Shown here one piece after another: positions 22,584-29,526 of a DNA stretch of 29,526 bases (position 1 is its first letter; every line of letters starts with the position of its first letter). Under the pieces are notes generated by a model. That model was not told the DNA's origin. It was given only the letters and a program-made list of their open reading frames with translations, and did no database searches. Source of the DNA: Dongia_A sp964542425 (GTDB lineage Bacteria > Pseudomonadota > Alphaproteobacteria > Dongiales > Dongiaceae). The translations under genes were made by a program, and so were the position numbers. The stretch is taken from NCBI GenBank assembly GCA_964542425.1, contig CAZIUB010000036.1, positions 1-29,526 on the forward strand, in the 5' to 3' direction.

Positions 22584-24011
22584 ATGGCCAAGACGGGCGC
22601 CAGATATGTCTGCCAAAGCTGCGGCGCGGTCGGCACCCGCTGGGCCGGCAAGTGCGAGGATTGCGGCGCCTGGAACACCATCGTGGAAGAGGCGCCGCGC
22701 GAGGCGCTGCCCCGTGGCCTCGGCGCCAAGAAGGGCCGCGGGCTTACCTTGACGCCCTTGGACGGCGAGGCGCCGGCGGCCAGCCATCGGCCGACCGGCA
22801 TCGCGGAACTCGACCGGGTGCTGGGCGGTGGCTTGGTCACCGGCTCCGCCATTCTGATCGGTGGCGATCCTGGGATCGGCAAATCGACCCTGCTGCTGCA
22901 ATTGGCGGCATCGCTCGGAAGACAAAAACCGCCCCTGCGCACGATCTATGTCTCGGGCGAGGAAGCGGTCGAACAGATGCAATTGCGGGCCCGCCGATTG
23001 GGCCTGGTCGCGGGCACCGCACGGCTCGCGGCGGCGACCTCGCTGCGCGATATCGTCGGCGGCCTCGAACGCGAGGGCGAGATCGATGTGGTGGTGATCG
23101 ATTCGATCCAGACCATGTTCCTCGACAATCTCGATTCGGCGCCGGGCACGGTCGCCCAGGTCCGCGCCTCGGCGGCCGAACTGGTGCGCCTGGCCAAGCA
23201 GCGGGGCTTCGTCGTGGTCTTGGTCGGGCATGTCACCAAGGACGGCCAGATCGCCGGACCCCGGGTGCTGGAGCACATGGTCGACACCGTGCTTTATTTC
23301 GAGGGCGAGCGCGGGCACCAGTTCCGCCTGCTGCGGGCGGTCAAGAACCGCTTCGGACCAGCGAACGAAATCGGCGTCTTCGAGATGACCGATGCGGGCC
23401 TCGCCGAGGTTGCCAATCCTTCGGCCCTGTTCCTGGCCGAGCGACGCGGCAACGTGAGTGGTGCCGCGGTTTTTGCCGGGATGGAGGGGACAAGGCCCGT
23501 CCTGGTGGAAATCCAGGCCCTGGTTTCGCCCTCGCCCTTGGCCATGCCGCGTCGGGCGGTCCTCGGTTGGGATTCCAATCGCCTGGCCATGCTGCTGGCG
23601 GTCCTGGACGCGCGGTGCGGCTTGGCTTTCACCGGCCAGGAGGTGTATCTCAACGTCGCGGGCGGCCTGCGAATCACCGAGCCGGCGGCGGATCTGGCGG
23701 TGACGTTGGCGCTGGTTTCGGCGCTATCGGACCGACCGGTGCCCGACGACGTGGTGGCGTTCGGCGAGATCGGCCTTTCGGGCGAAATTCGCCGGGTTTC
23801 CCAGGCGGATGCCCGCCGGCGCGAGGCCGGCAAGCTCGGTTTCGGCCGGGCTTTGGTGCCGGCCGGGGGCGATGGCGCGCCGGCAATGGCGGCGGGGTCG
23901 GGGTTGGGTATCCTGGAGATGGCGCATCTCCGGGATGTGATCGAGTGGCTCGATGGTGCAGCGATCGCCTCGCCCGCGCGGGTCAAGCCGGCATGGCGCG
24001 AGGCAAATTAG
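22584..24011 (+). CDS. radA: DNA repair protein RadA, 475 aa
   Basis: RadA/Sms is a RecA-like branch-migration helicase acting in recombination. The N-terminal zinc finger is YVCQSCGAVG and KCEDCGAWN. Walker A is GGDPGIGKSTLL, the RadA-specific motif is AVKNRFGPANEIGVFEM, and the C-terminal Lon-protease-like domain ends LGILEMAHLRDVIEWL. ATG 22584 gives the normal start MAKTGARYVC; the frame is open further upstream through repeat and IS110 sequence, but that is not gene sequence. It follows repeat A4 directly, so its promoter is probably close to or within it. Confidence 0.96.
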   Translation: MAKTGARYVCQSCGAVGTRWAGKCEDCGAWNTIVEEAPREALPRGLGAKKGRGLTLTPLDGEAPAASHRPTGIAELDRVLGGGLVTGSAILIGGDPGIGKSTLLLQLAASLGRQKPPLRTIYVSGEEAVEQMQLRARRLGLVAGTARLAAATSLRDIVGGLEREGEIDVVVIDSIQTMFLDNLDSAPGTVAQVRASAAELVRLAKQRGFVVVLVGHVTKDGQIAGPRVLEHMVDTVLYFEGERGHQFRLLRAVKNRFGPANEIGVFEMTDAGLAEVANPSALFLAERRGNVSGAAVFAGMEGTRPVLVEIQALVSPSPLAMPRRAVLGWDSNRLAMLLAVLDARCGLAFTGQEVYLNVAGGLRITEPAADLAVTLALVSALSDRPVPDDVVAFGEIGLSGEIRRVSQADARRREAGKLGFGRALVPAGGDGAPAMAAGSGLGILEMAHLRDVIEWLDGAAIASPARVKPAWREAN

Positions 24012-24046
24012 GAGATGGAAAAGGCGATGACGCGGCAGGGCGGATC

Positions 24047-24730
24047 GTGAATTTCGTCGATATCAGTGTGCTGGTCGTTCTCGGCCTTTCCACCCTGCTC
24101 GCCTTCAGTCGCGGCTTCGTCAAGGAGATGCTGTCGATCCTGTCCTGGGTCGGCGCCACCATCGCCACCATTTTCCTGTTTCCATCCGCCCTTCCAGTTG
24201 CCCAGACCCAGATCGCCGACCCATTGCTGGCCAAGGTTGCCGCGGCGGTCACGTTGTTCGTCGTAGCGCTCTTCGCGCTCGGCTTCGTCAATCATTTCAT
24301 CTCCTCGCGGGTGCAGAAATCCGTTCTTGGTCCGACGGATCGGACGTTGGGCTTCTTCTTCGGCCTGACACGCGGCGTGGTGGTGGTGGCATTGGCGCAC
24401 GTGGCCATGACCCTGATCTTTCCCGACGAGAAGGAGCGCCCCGAGATCATCACCACCGCGAAAACCGAGCGCCATGCGAAGAAGGCCGCCGAATTCCTGA
24501 TGGCCTTGCTGCCGCCCGATCTTCTGGAAAAGGGCGGGGTCATTCTGGACGAGGGCCTGGCCGCGGCCGAGAAGAGCGGCGAGGCCCTGGGCTTGGTCGA
24601 GGAATCGACACCCGAGGACGGCGAGGAGCCCGCGAATCAAGATGGACAAGATGCCAAATCGGGGTATAACGACGCCGAACGCAAGGATCTGGAGCGATTG
24701 CTCCAAGGCTCGCAGAGCGACAGCCAATAG
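24047..24730 (+). CDS. cvpA: CvpA family membrane protein, 227 aa
   Basis: This inner-membrane protein of the colicin V production family has the typical opening NFVDISVLVVLGLSTLLAF, then RGFVKEMLSILSWVGA. Four hydrophobic segments occupy roughly residues 5-130, and an acidic soluble tail follows. The precise role is unclear; the gene is classically linked to purF. GTG 24047 fits the family start; an ATG-initiated frame just upstream ends after a few codons. It lies 35 bp after radA and 15 bp before purF. Confidence 0.9.
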   Translation: MNFVDISVLVVLGLSTLLAFSRGFVKEMLSILSWVGATIATIFLFPSALPVAQTQIADPLLAKVAAAVTLFVVALFALGFVNHFISSRVQKSVLGPTDRTLGFFFGLTRGVVVVALAHVAMTLIFPDEKERPEIITTAKTERHAKKAAEFLMALLPPDLLEKGGVILDEGLAAAEKSGEALGLVEESTPEDGEEPANQDGQDAKSGYNDAERKDLERLLQGSQSDSQ

Positions 24731-24745
24731 CCCTTCGCCACCATC

Positions 24746-26227
24746 ATGGATCGGTCCAGGATGCTGACCACTCATCCCTTCGATGACGATCATCCAAGGG
24801 AGGAATGCGGCATCGTTGGCATTTACGGCGTGGACGAGGCCGCGACCAGGTGCGTGCTTGGCCTGCATGCGCTCCAGCACCGCGGCCAGGAGGCGGTCGG
24901 CATCGTCGCCCACGATGGCCAGGGCTTCAACGCCCACCGGGCGATGGGCCATGTCGCCGACAATTTCGGCGATCCGGCAATCGTGGCCAAGCTGGTCGGC
25001 CACGCGGCCATCGGGCATGTGCGCTATTCCACGACCGGCGAGACCGCTCTCCGGAACGTGCAACCCTTCTACGCCGATTTGCATTTCGGCGGCTTTGCCC
25101 TTGGCCACAACGGCAATCTCACCAACGCGCTCGCGGTGCGGCGCGAGCTGGTCAAGCGCGGCTCGCTCTTTCAATCGAGTGTCGACAGCGAAGTCATCCT
25201 GCATCTGATGGCCACGCATTTGCGCGGCAACGTGGTCGATCGGTTGACAAACGCGCTCCATCAGGTGGAGGGCGCCTATTCCCTCATTGGCATCGCCAAG
25301 GACCAGGTGATCGGCGTGCGCGATCCCCTGGGCGTGCGCCCGCTGGTCCTGGGCCGGCTGGGCCAGGGTTGGATCCTGGCCTCGGAGACCTGCGCGCTCG
25401 ATATCGTTGGCGCGGAATTCGTGCGCGACGTGGAGGCCGGAGAATTGGTGATTCTCGATCGCAACGGATGCACCAGCCTGAAGCCGTTCAGCCCGGCCGC
25501 CAAGCGCTTTTGTGTCTTCGAGTACATTTACTTCGCCAGGCCCGACAGCGTCATCGACGGAAATTCGGTCTACGAGTCCCGCAAGCGCATCGGCGCGGAA
25601 CTGGCCAAGGAATCGCCGGTCGTGGCCGACGTGGTGATCCCGGTCCCGGATTCGGGCGTGCCGGCGGCCCTCGGTTATTCCGCGGCCTCGAACATCCCTT
25701 TCGAATTCGGGATCATTCGCAACCATTATGTCGGGCGCACCTTCATCGAGCCCACCGACCAGATCCGCAATCTGGGTGTCCGGCTCAAGCACAATGCCAA
25801 CAAGGTCAACATTATCGGCAAGCGCATCGTGCTGGTCGACGACAGCATCGTGCGCGGCACCACCTCGAAAAAAATCGTCGAGATGATGCGTGCCGCCGGG
25901 GCCAAGGAAGTGCACATGCGGATTTCCAGCCCGCCGACCGCGCACCCTTGCTTTTATGGCATCGACACGCCCAAGCGCCAGCAATTGCTGGCCGCCAATT
26001 ACAGCGTCGATGAAATGGCCGAATTCATTGCCGTGGATTCGCTGGCCTTCATCTCGATCGACGGCCTCTATCGGGCGATGGGCGAGGCCAAGGGCCGCGA
26101 CCGCGCCCGGCCGCAATATTGCGATGCTTGTTTCACCGGCGAGTATCCGACCATGCTTACCGACCGCGACGGCTCGTTGGCCAGCGGGCAATTGTCACTA
26201 CCAATACCCGCCGTCGCTGAAGGTTGA
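24746..26227 (+). CDS. purF: Amidophosphoribosyltransferase, 493 aa
   Basis: The enzyme catalyses the first committed step of purine synthesis, transferring glutamine amide nitrogen to PRPP. The N-terminal nucleophile domain has EECGIVGIYG, whose Cys becomes the catalytic residue after propeptide removal, then HALQHRGQEAVGI and GHVRYSTTGE. The phosphoribosyltransferase part has VFEYIYFARPDS, PVPDSGVPAALGYS and the PRPP motif VLVDDSIVRGTTSKK. ATG 24761 is an alternative start. The cvpA-purF-SDR order is common in alphaproteobacteria. Confidence 0.97.
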   Translation: MDRSRMLTTHPFDDDHPREECGIVGIYGVDEAATRCVLGLHALQHRGQEAVGIVAHDGQGFNAHRAMGHVADNFGDPAIVAKLVGHAAIGHVRYSTTGETALRNVQPFYADLHFGGFALGHNGNLTNALAVRRELVKRGSLFQSSVDSEVILHLMATHLRGNVVDRLTNALHQVEGAYSLIGIAKDQVIGVRDPLGVRPLVLGRLGQGWILASETCALDIVGAEFVRDVEAGELVILDRNGCTSLKPFSPAAKRFCVFEYIYFARPDSVIDGNSVYESRKRIGAELAKESPVVADVVIPVPDSGVPAALGYSAASNIPFEFGIIRNHYVGRTFIEPTDQIRNLGVRLKHNANKVNIIGKRIVLVDDSIVRGTTSKKIVEMMRAAGAKEVHMRISSPPTAHPCFYGIDTPKRQQLLAANYSVDEMAEFIAVDSLAFISIDGLYRAMGEAKGRDRARPQYCDACFTGEYPTMLTDRDGSLASGQLSLPIPAVAEG

Positions 26228-26233
26228 TTCGAA

Positions 26234-26350
26234 ACAAATGACTCCGGAAGTCACACGCCGGCGGGTACCATCACCTGGTAGCATGCGGCCCGACCTTCGT
26301 GGAAGCACCAGTGTGTTTCATGGATTACGCTTTTTCGAAAGTCGGTACGG
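26234..26350 (+). repeat. Family B palindromic repeat, copy B3
   Basis: The element has the box ACACGCCGGCGGGTA, a small hairpin TACCA-TCACC-TGGTA (26266-26280), and the main palindrome CCGACCTTCG (26290-26299) with CGAAAGTCGG (26336-26345). Relative to B1 the third base pair has changed from A:T to G:C on both arms. It begins a few bases after the purF stop and ends 29 bp before the SDR start. Confidence 0.88.
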
Positions 26351-26379
26351 GCCCAGCCGGACTAGGCGATCCCGGGAAA

Positions 26380-27120
26380 ATGACCACCGAAGGCGGCCGT
26401 AGGCCGGGTGGCCGGGCCCTCGAGGGGCGGATCGCGCTCATCACCGGCGCCAGCCGGGGCATCGGCCGCGCGATTGCCTTGCGATTTGCCGCCGAGGGCG
26501 CGCAGGTGATCGCCGCCGCGCGAACCCAAGGTGGACTCGAGGAGCTGGACGATTCGATTCGCGCGGCCGGCCATCCGCCTCCGGTCCTGGCGCCGCTTGA
26601 TCTCAGGATGTTCGATGCCATCGACCAGCTGGGGGGCGCGCTCTATCAGCGTTTCGGGCGCCTGGATGTGCTGGTCGGCAATGCCGGCTTGCTGGGTCCG
26701 ATGACGCCGGTGGCACAGATCGAGCCCAAGCAATGGCAGGAGGTGATCGACGTCAATTTGACGGCGAACTGGCGCCTGATCCGATCGATGGACCCGTTGC
26801 TGCGGCAATCCTCGGCCGGCCGCGTGATTTTCGTGACCAGTGCCGTCGCAAGGGCACCGCGCGCCTATTGGGGCGCCTACGCCACCGCCAAGGCGGGCCT
26901 CGAAATGCTGGCCGCCACCTATGCCCAGGAAGTCGGGCATTCCCATCTGCGCGTGAACCTCATCGACCCGGGTCGTACGCGGACCCGCATGCGACAGGCG
27001 GCCTATCCCGGCGAGAATCCGGAACTCCAGACCCCGCCCGAGGCGATCACCGATTGTTTCGTGCGGCTGGCCGCTTTGGATTACATCGGGAACGGCGAGA
27101 TTGTGAAGGCGCAGGGATGA
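26380..27120 (+). CDS. SDR-family oxidoreductase downstream of purF, 246 aa
   Basis: This is a classical short-chain dehydrogenase. ITGASRGIGRAIALRF binds the nucleotide, VLVGNAGLLGPM is the NAG motif, and the catalytic set is VTSAVARAPRAYWGAYATAK (Ser, Tyr, Lys). The end is VNLIDPGRTRTRMR. An SDR of this kind often follows purF in alphaproteobacteria; its substrate is unknown to me. ATG 26380 is chosen because the upstream open frame is repeat B3 sequence. Shine-Dalgarno is weak. Confidence 0.9.
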   Translation: MTTEGGRRPGGRALEGRIALITGASRGIGRAIALRFAAEGAQVIAAARTQGGLEELDDSIRAAGHPPPVLAPLDLRMFDAIDQLGGALYQRFGRLDVLVGNAGLLGPMTPVAQIEPKQWQEVIDVNLTANWRLIRSMDPLLRQSSAGRVIFVTSAVARAPRAYWGAYATAKAGLEMLAATYAQEVGHSHLRVNLIDPGRTRTRMRQAAYPGENPELQTPPEAITDCFVRLAALDYIGNGEIVKAQG

Positions 27121-27243
27121 GTCGGAACGCGCTCCCCGCGGGTGCCTGCGTGGCGACCGTGCTGGTTCGCGGATGACGGTAAAGCGATTCGGCGAGGCCG
27201 GCCTTGCCGTCGCCCTGGCCGCGATCGACATCAAAACGATCGT

Positions 27244-28911
27244 TCATTCCTCCGCCGAATTCTTGAGCCGTCTGATGTGCGCGACGAGGCCTTTGGTCGA
27301 GCCGTCCAGCCCCGATGCATCCGCTTCCTCGGCGACGATCGGCAGAAGTGCCGTCGCCAGTTCCTTGCCCAGTTCGACGCCCCATTGGTCGAACGGATTG
27401 ATGTCCCAGATCGCGGCCTCGACAAAAACCCGATGCTCATAGAGAGCGATGATCCGCCCTAGGACGGATGGCGTGAGCTTGCGATAGGCAAGGGTGAGCG
27501 TCGGTCGGTTGCCCTCGAACACCCGGTGTGGCGCCAGGCGCTGGGCCTCGGTGGCGCTGCTGCCCGCTTCCGTGAGCCGGGCCGCCGCTTCCGCCTCCCG
27601 TCGACCCCGCATCAGGGCCGCCGATTGCGCCAGGCAATTGGCGATCAGCAGGTCGTGGTGGTGGGCGAGATGCGGTTCATGGGATTGCGCGGCGATCAGG
27701 AACTCGACGGGAATCACATCGGTACCCTGATGCAGGAGCTGGAAGAAGGCGTGCTGGCCATTTGTCCCCGGCTCGCCCCAGACAATTGGGCCGGTCTTGC
27801 GCGGCACCGGCCCGCCGTCTCGCCTGACCCGCTTGCCGTTCGATTCCATGTCAAGCTGCTGCAGATAGGCCGGCAGGCGTCGCAGGCGCTGATCGTAGGG
27901 AACGACCGCGCGCGTGGCGTGGCCGCAGACGCTGCGATGCCAGATCCCGATTAGGCCCAAGATCACCGGAAGGTTTCCTGGCAACGGCGCCAATCGAAAG
28001 TGCTCGTCGATCGCATGCGCGCCCTCGAGAAATTCCTCAAATCGCCGGGCCCCGATCGCCAGCATCAGCGGCAATCCGATGGAAGACCAGATCGAATAGC
28101 GGCCGCCGACCCAATCCCAGAATCCGAACGCGCGATCGGCGGCGATACCGAAGGCACGGATTCGTTCATGCGCCGTCGAGATCGCGGCGAAGTGAACGGA
28201 AATCGCCGGCTCGCCTAGCCGCTCCACGATCCATCTCCGAGCGGTCCCGGCGTTGGTCATGGTTTCGATGGTGGTGAAGGTTTTGGAGGCGACGATCACG
28301 AGCGTGGTCGCGGGATCGAGAGCGCCGATGGTATCGGCGATATGCGCGCCATCGACGTTCGAGACACAATGCAAGCGCGGCCCGTCATGGTAAGGTGCGA
28401 GCGCCAAACTCGCCATCGCGGATCCAAGGTCGGACCCCCCGATCCCGATATTGACGATATCGGTGAAACGGGCGCCGCTCGCCGCCTGGACCAGGCCGGA
28501 GCGAATACCCTCGGCGAAATCGCGCATCCGGCCGAGTTCCTTGTTCACCGCCGGCATCACGTCTTGTTCGTCGACGAGGATCCGCCGGTCCGACCGGTTG
28601 CGCAGCGCGACATGGAGCGCCGGACGGCCCTCCGTCAAATTGATGGCATCGCCCGAAAACATGGCATCGCGCTTGCGGCCCAATTCCGCCGCTTCGGCAA
28701 GCCGCAAGAGCAATTGCATCGTGGTTCGGTTCACGTTGCATTTGGACCAATCGAGGAGCAGATCGCCCAGCCGCGCCGAAAACTCCTCGAACCGCCTCGG
28801 ATTCCCGTCGAAGGCGGCGCGCATGTCGCGCGGCGCCTCGCTCGCCAGATGGGCATCGAGGGCGGCCCAGGCAGCCTCGATGCTTGCGTTACCTTGAGCC
28901 GAATCGCGCAT
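27244..28911 (-). CDS. pgi: Glucose-6-phosphate isomerase, 555 aa
   Basis: The enzyme interconverts glucose 6-phosphate and fructose 6-phosphate. Motifs: VNIGIGGSDLGSAMASLALAP? region with the GGSDLG phosphate loop, KTFTTIETMTNAGTAR, and the signature DWVGGRYSIWSSIGLPL. The C-terminal signature is FVEAAIWDINPFDQWGVELGK. The first residues MRDSAQGNASIEAAWAALD fit family members. It is convergent with the SDR gene, and the 123-bp gap between them shows no gene. Its promoter should lie right of 28911. Confidence 0.97.
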   Translation of the reverse strand: MRDSAQGNASIEAAWAALDAHLASEAPRDMRAAFDGNPRRFEEFSARLGDLLLDWSKCNVNRTTMQLLLRLAEAAELGRKRDAMFSGDAINLTEGRPALHVALRNRSDRRILVDEQDVMPAVNKELGRMRDFAEGIRSGLVQAASGARFTDIVNIGIGGSDLGSAMASLALAPYHDGPRLHCVSNVDGAHIADTIGALDPATTLVIVASKTFTTIETMTNAGTARRWIVERLGEPAISVHFAAISTAHERIRAFGIAADRAFGFWDWVGGRYSIWSSIGLPLMLAIGARRFEEFLEGAHAIDEHFRLAPLPGNLPVILGLIGIWHRSVCGHATRAVVPYDQRLRRLPAYLQQLDMESNGKRVRRDGGPVPRKTGPIVWGEPGTNGQHAFFQLLHQGTDVIPVEFLIAAQSHEPHLAHHHDLLIANCLAQSAALMRGRREAEAAARLTEAGSSATEAQRLAPHRVFEGNRPTLTLAYRKLTPSVLGRIIALYEHRVFVEAAIWDINPFDQWGVELGKELATALLPIVAEEADASGLDGSTKGLVAHIRRLKNSAEE

Positions 28912-29359
28912 TCGACATTGTACTCCAATTTAGCGCGGCTTGATTCCAGCCATGACGGTCGCGGCATCCCCGGAATTCGGGAAATCGGCCCCGGGCGGCT
29001 GTCGATGATCGCCGATGCCCTATTGGCGCCGTTCGATATGGTTCCAGGCAATTGGGCATCCGACCTCGCGATTGGTTCAAGCACAGAAGTCCCGCCGTGC
29101 CAAAACCGCCGAGGCAGCGTTGGGCGCGGGTCCCACCCCTGCACTACATGGACAAGACCAGTCTATCAAACCCAGAGGAGTCGCGATTGAGCGCGAAAAG
29201 GGGGTCGCGGTTGGAAGCGAATTGACACAGATCGGACCTTCGGTGAACTTGAATCCGGTGCCGATCCGGTCAACGGTGGCATTCTCGTCGATGGACACGG
29301 AGATGGCCCTTTCGAGTTAGGTCTGGTTGCGGGGGCGCTCCGCATGGCCGGTCCTCGGG
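28912..29359. other. Region without a convincing gene upstream of pgi
   Basis: No frame on either strand shows recognisable family sequence over useful length, except for the short similarity noted at 29077-29298. The first 100-150 bp probably carry the pgi promoter (minus). The composition is somewhat mixed compared with neighbours, which would fit decayed or rearranged DNA. Confidence 0.5.
29077..29298 (-). pseudogene. Possible 5' remnant of an SMP-30/gluconolactonase-like gene
   Basis: The frame starts MSIDENATVDRIGTGFKFTEGP. The piece GFKFTEGP resembles the start of SMP-30/gluconolactonase/LRE-like proteins, where a G-x-x-FTEGP motif precedes the first beta-propeller blade. After that the translation no longer resembles the family and ends at 73 residues, in a Cys/Pro/Ala-rich stretch. 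This is either a gene end fused to other DNA or a chance similarity. No functional claim. Confidence 0.25.
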
Positions 29360-29386
29360 GGTGCAAGTTTTGCTGGTTGCGGGGGC
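29323..29386 (+). repeat. Direct repeat of a 14-mer with 50-bp period
   Basis: CTGGTTGCGGGGGC occurs at 29323-29336 and again at 29373-29386, exactly 50 bp apart. The second copy lies within the hairpin at 29360-29409. Confidence 0.75.
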
Positions 29387-29409
29387 TCGCTACCAGCGTT
29401 ATTTGCACC
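29360..29409. repeat. Long imperfect hairpin near the right edge
   Basis: GGTGCAA (29360-29366) pairs with TTGCACC (29403-29409), and inside it GCTGGT (29372-29377) pairs with ACCAGC (29392-29397). The arms are separated by short internal loops. No coding frame explains it. Confidence 0.7.
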
Positions 29410-29461
29410 TAAACTGGGTAGCTATTTGAGAGCGTCGACGGTTGCGCGGAGACACAGCCAC

Positions 29462-29509
29462 TTATGTAAAATCGCGGCCGACCGTGACCCCACCCGCGAA
29501 GCTACATAA
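29462..29509. repeat. Second hairpin near the right edge, followed by CTAG at the window end
   Basis: TTATGTA (29462-29468) pairs with TACATAA (29503-29509), and CGCG (29473-29476) with CGCG (29495-29498), separated by a 4x4 internal loop. The window ends in CCCACTAG (29519-29526), the same terminal CACTAG as families A and C. It may be the end of another mobile element. Confidence 0.55.
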
Positions 29510-29526
29510 TGCATTGCGCCCACTAG

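Noticed and set aside
24008..26191. Minus-strand open frame of 727 codons opposite cvpA and purF
   Set aside because: An antisense shadow of two clear genes, with no recognisable domains.
27121..27243. Small gene between the SDR gene and pgi
   Set aside because: Short frames here run into the antisense of pgi and have no ribosome binding site or family resemblance.
29323..29386. tRNA 3' ends on the minus strand (GCCCCCGCAACCA occurs twice, like the end of initiator tRNA)
   Set aside because: No T-arm, anticodon arm or acceptor partner can be found upstream of either copy. The match is 13 bases and may be chance or an old attachment-site trace.

Overview
The window is about 29.5 kb of high-GC chromosomal DNA. 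Gene order and protein families point to a free-living alphaproteobacterium, probably Rhodospirillales-like. This is inferred from synteny (fabD-fabG-acpP-fabF-mltG; rpsF-rpsR-rplI-dnaB-alr; mlaE-mlaF-radA-cvpA-purF-SDR) and from the alphaproteobacterial style of LptD and dihydroorotase. No rRNA, tRNA or CRISPR array was seen. Nearly all genes are housekeeping genes.

Layout. 1-3112: a truncated dihydroorotase-family gene (minus), a DUF465 gene (plus), then pepA and holC (minus). 3113-8148: the outer-membrane biogenesis and ribosome-maturation run lptD-surA-rsmA (plus); pdxA, often found between surA and rsmA, is absent. 8123-9692: yicC and gmk (minus). 9769-11442: an SDR oxidoreductase and a HicA/HicB toxin-antitoxin pair (plus), the clearest accessory cargo. 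11500-16097: the fatty-acid synthesis operon fabD-fabG-acpP-fabF with mltG at its end (minus). 16395-17980: the rpsF-rpsR-rplI operon with a good promoter, a likely S6:S18-binding leader and a Rho-independent terminator. 18078-27120: dnaB, alr, the lipid-transport ABC pair mlaE/mlaF, radA, cvpA, purF and a second SDR gene (plus). 27244-28911: pgi (minus). 28912-29526: no convincing gene, but several palindromes and a possible gene remnant.

The most unusual content is between the genes. At least eight palindromic repeat copies of about 105-145 bp sit at gene junctions. Family A (554-678, 1002-1128, 16264-16371, and a split copy at 22300-22364 plus 22501-22552) and its relative family C (5859-6003) are double hairpins ending in CTAG. 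Family B (3331-3446, 12536-12648, 26234-26350) is a different palindrome. Within both groups the arms show compensatory base changes. The elements reach into coding sequence: CTAG termini supply the stop codons of holC and lptD, and family C carries the only good start codon for surA. One family A copy is split by a 139-bp remnant of an IS110-family insertion sequence that keeps the first 19 codons of the transposase. Together they look like an undescribed set of small mobile palindromes that have reshaped the edges of essential genes, comparable in idea to the Rickettsia palindromic elements. How they move is not visible in this window.
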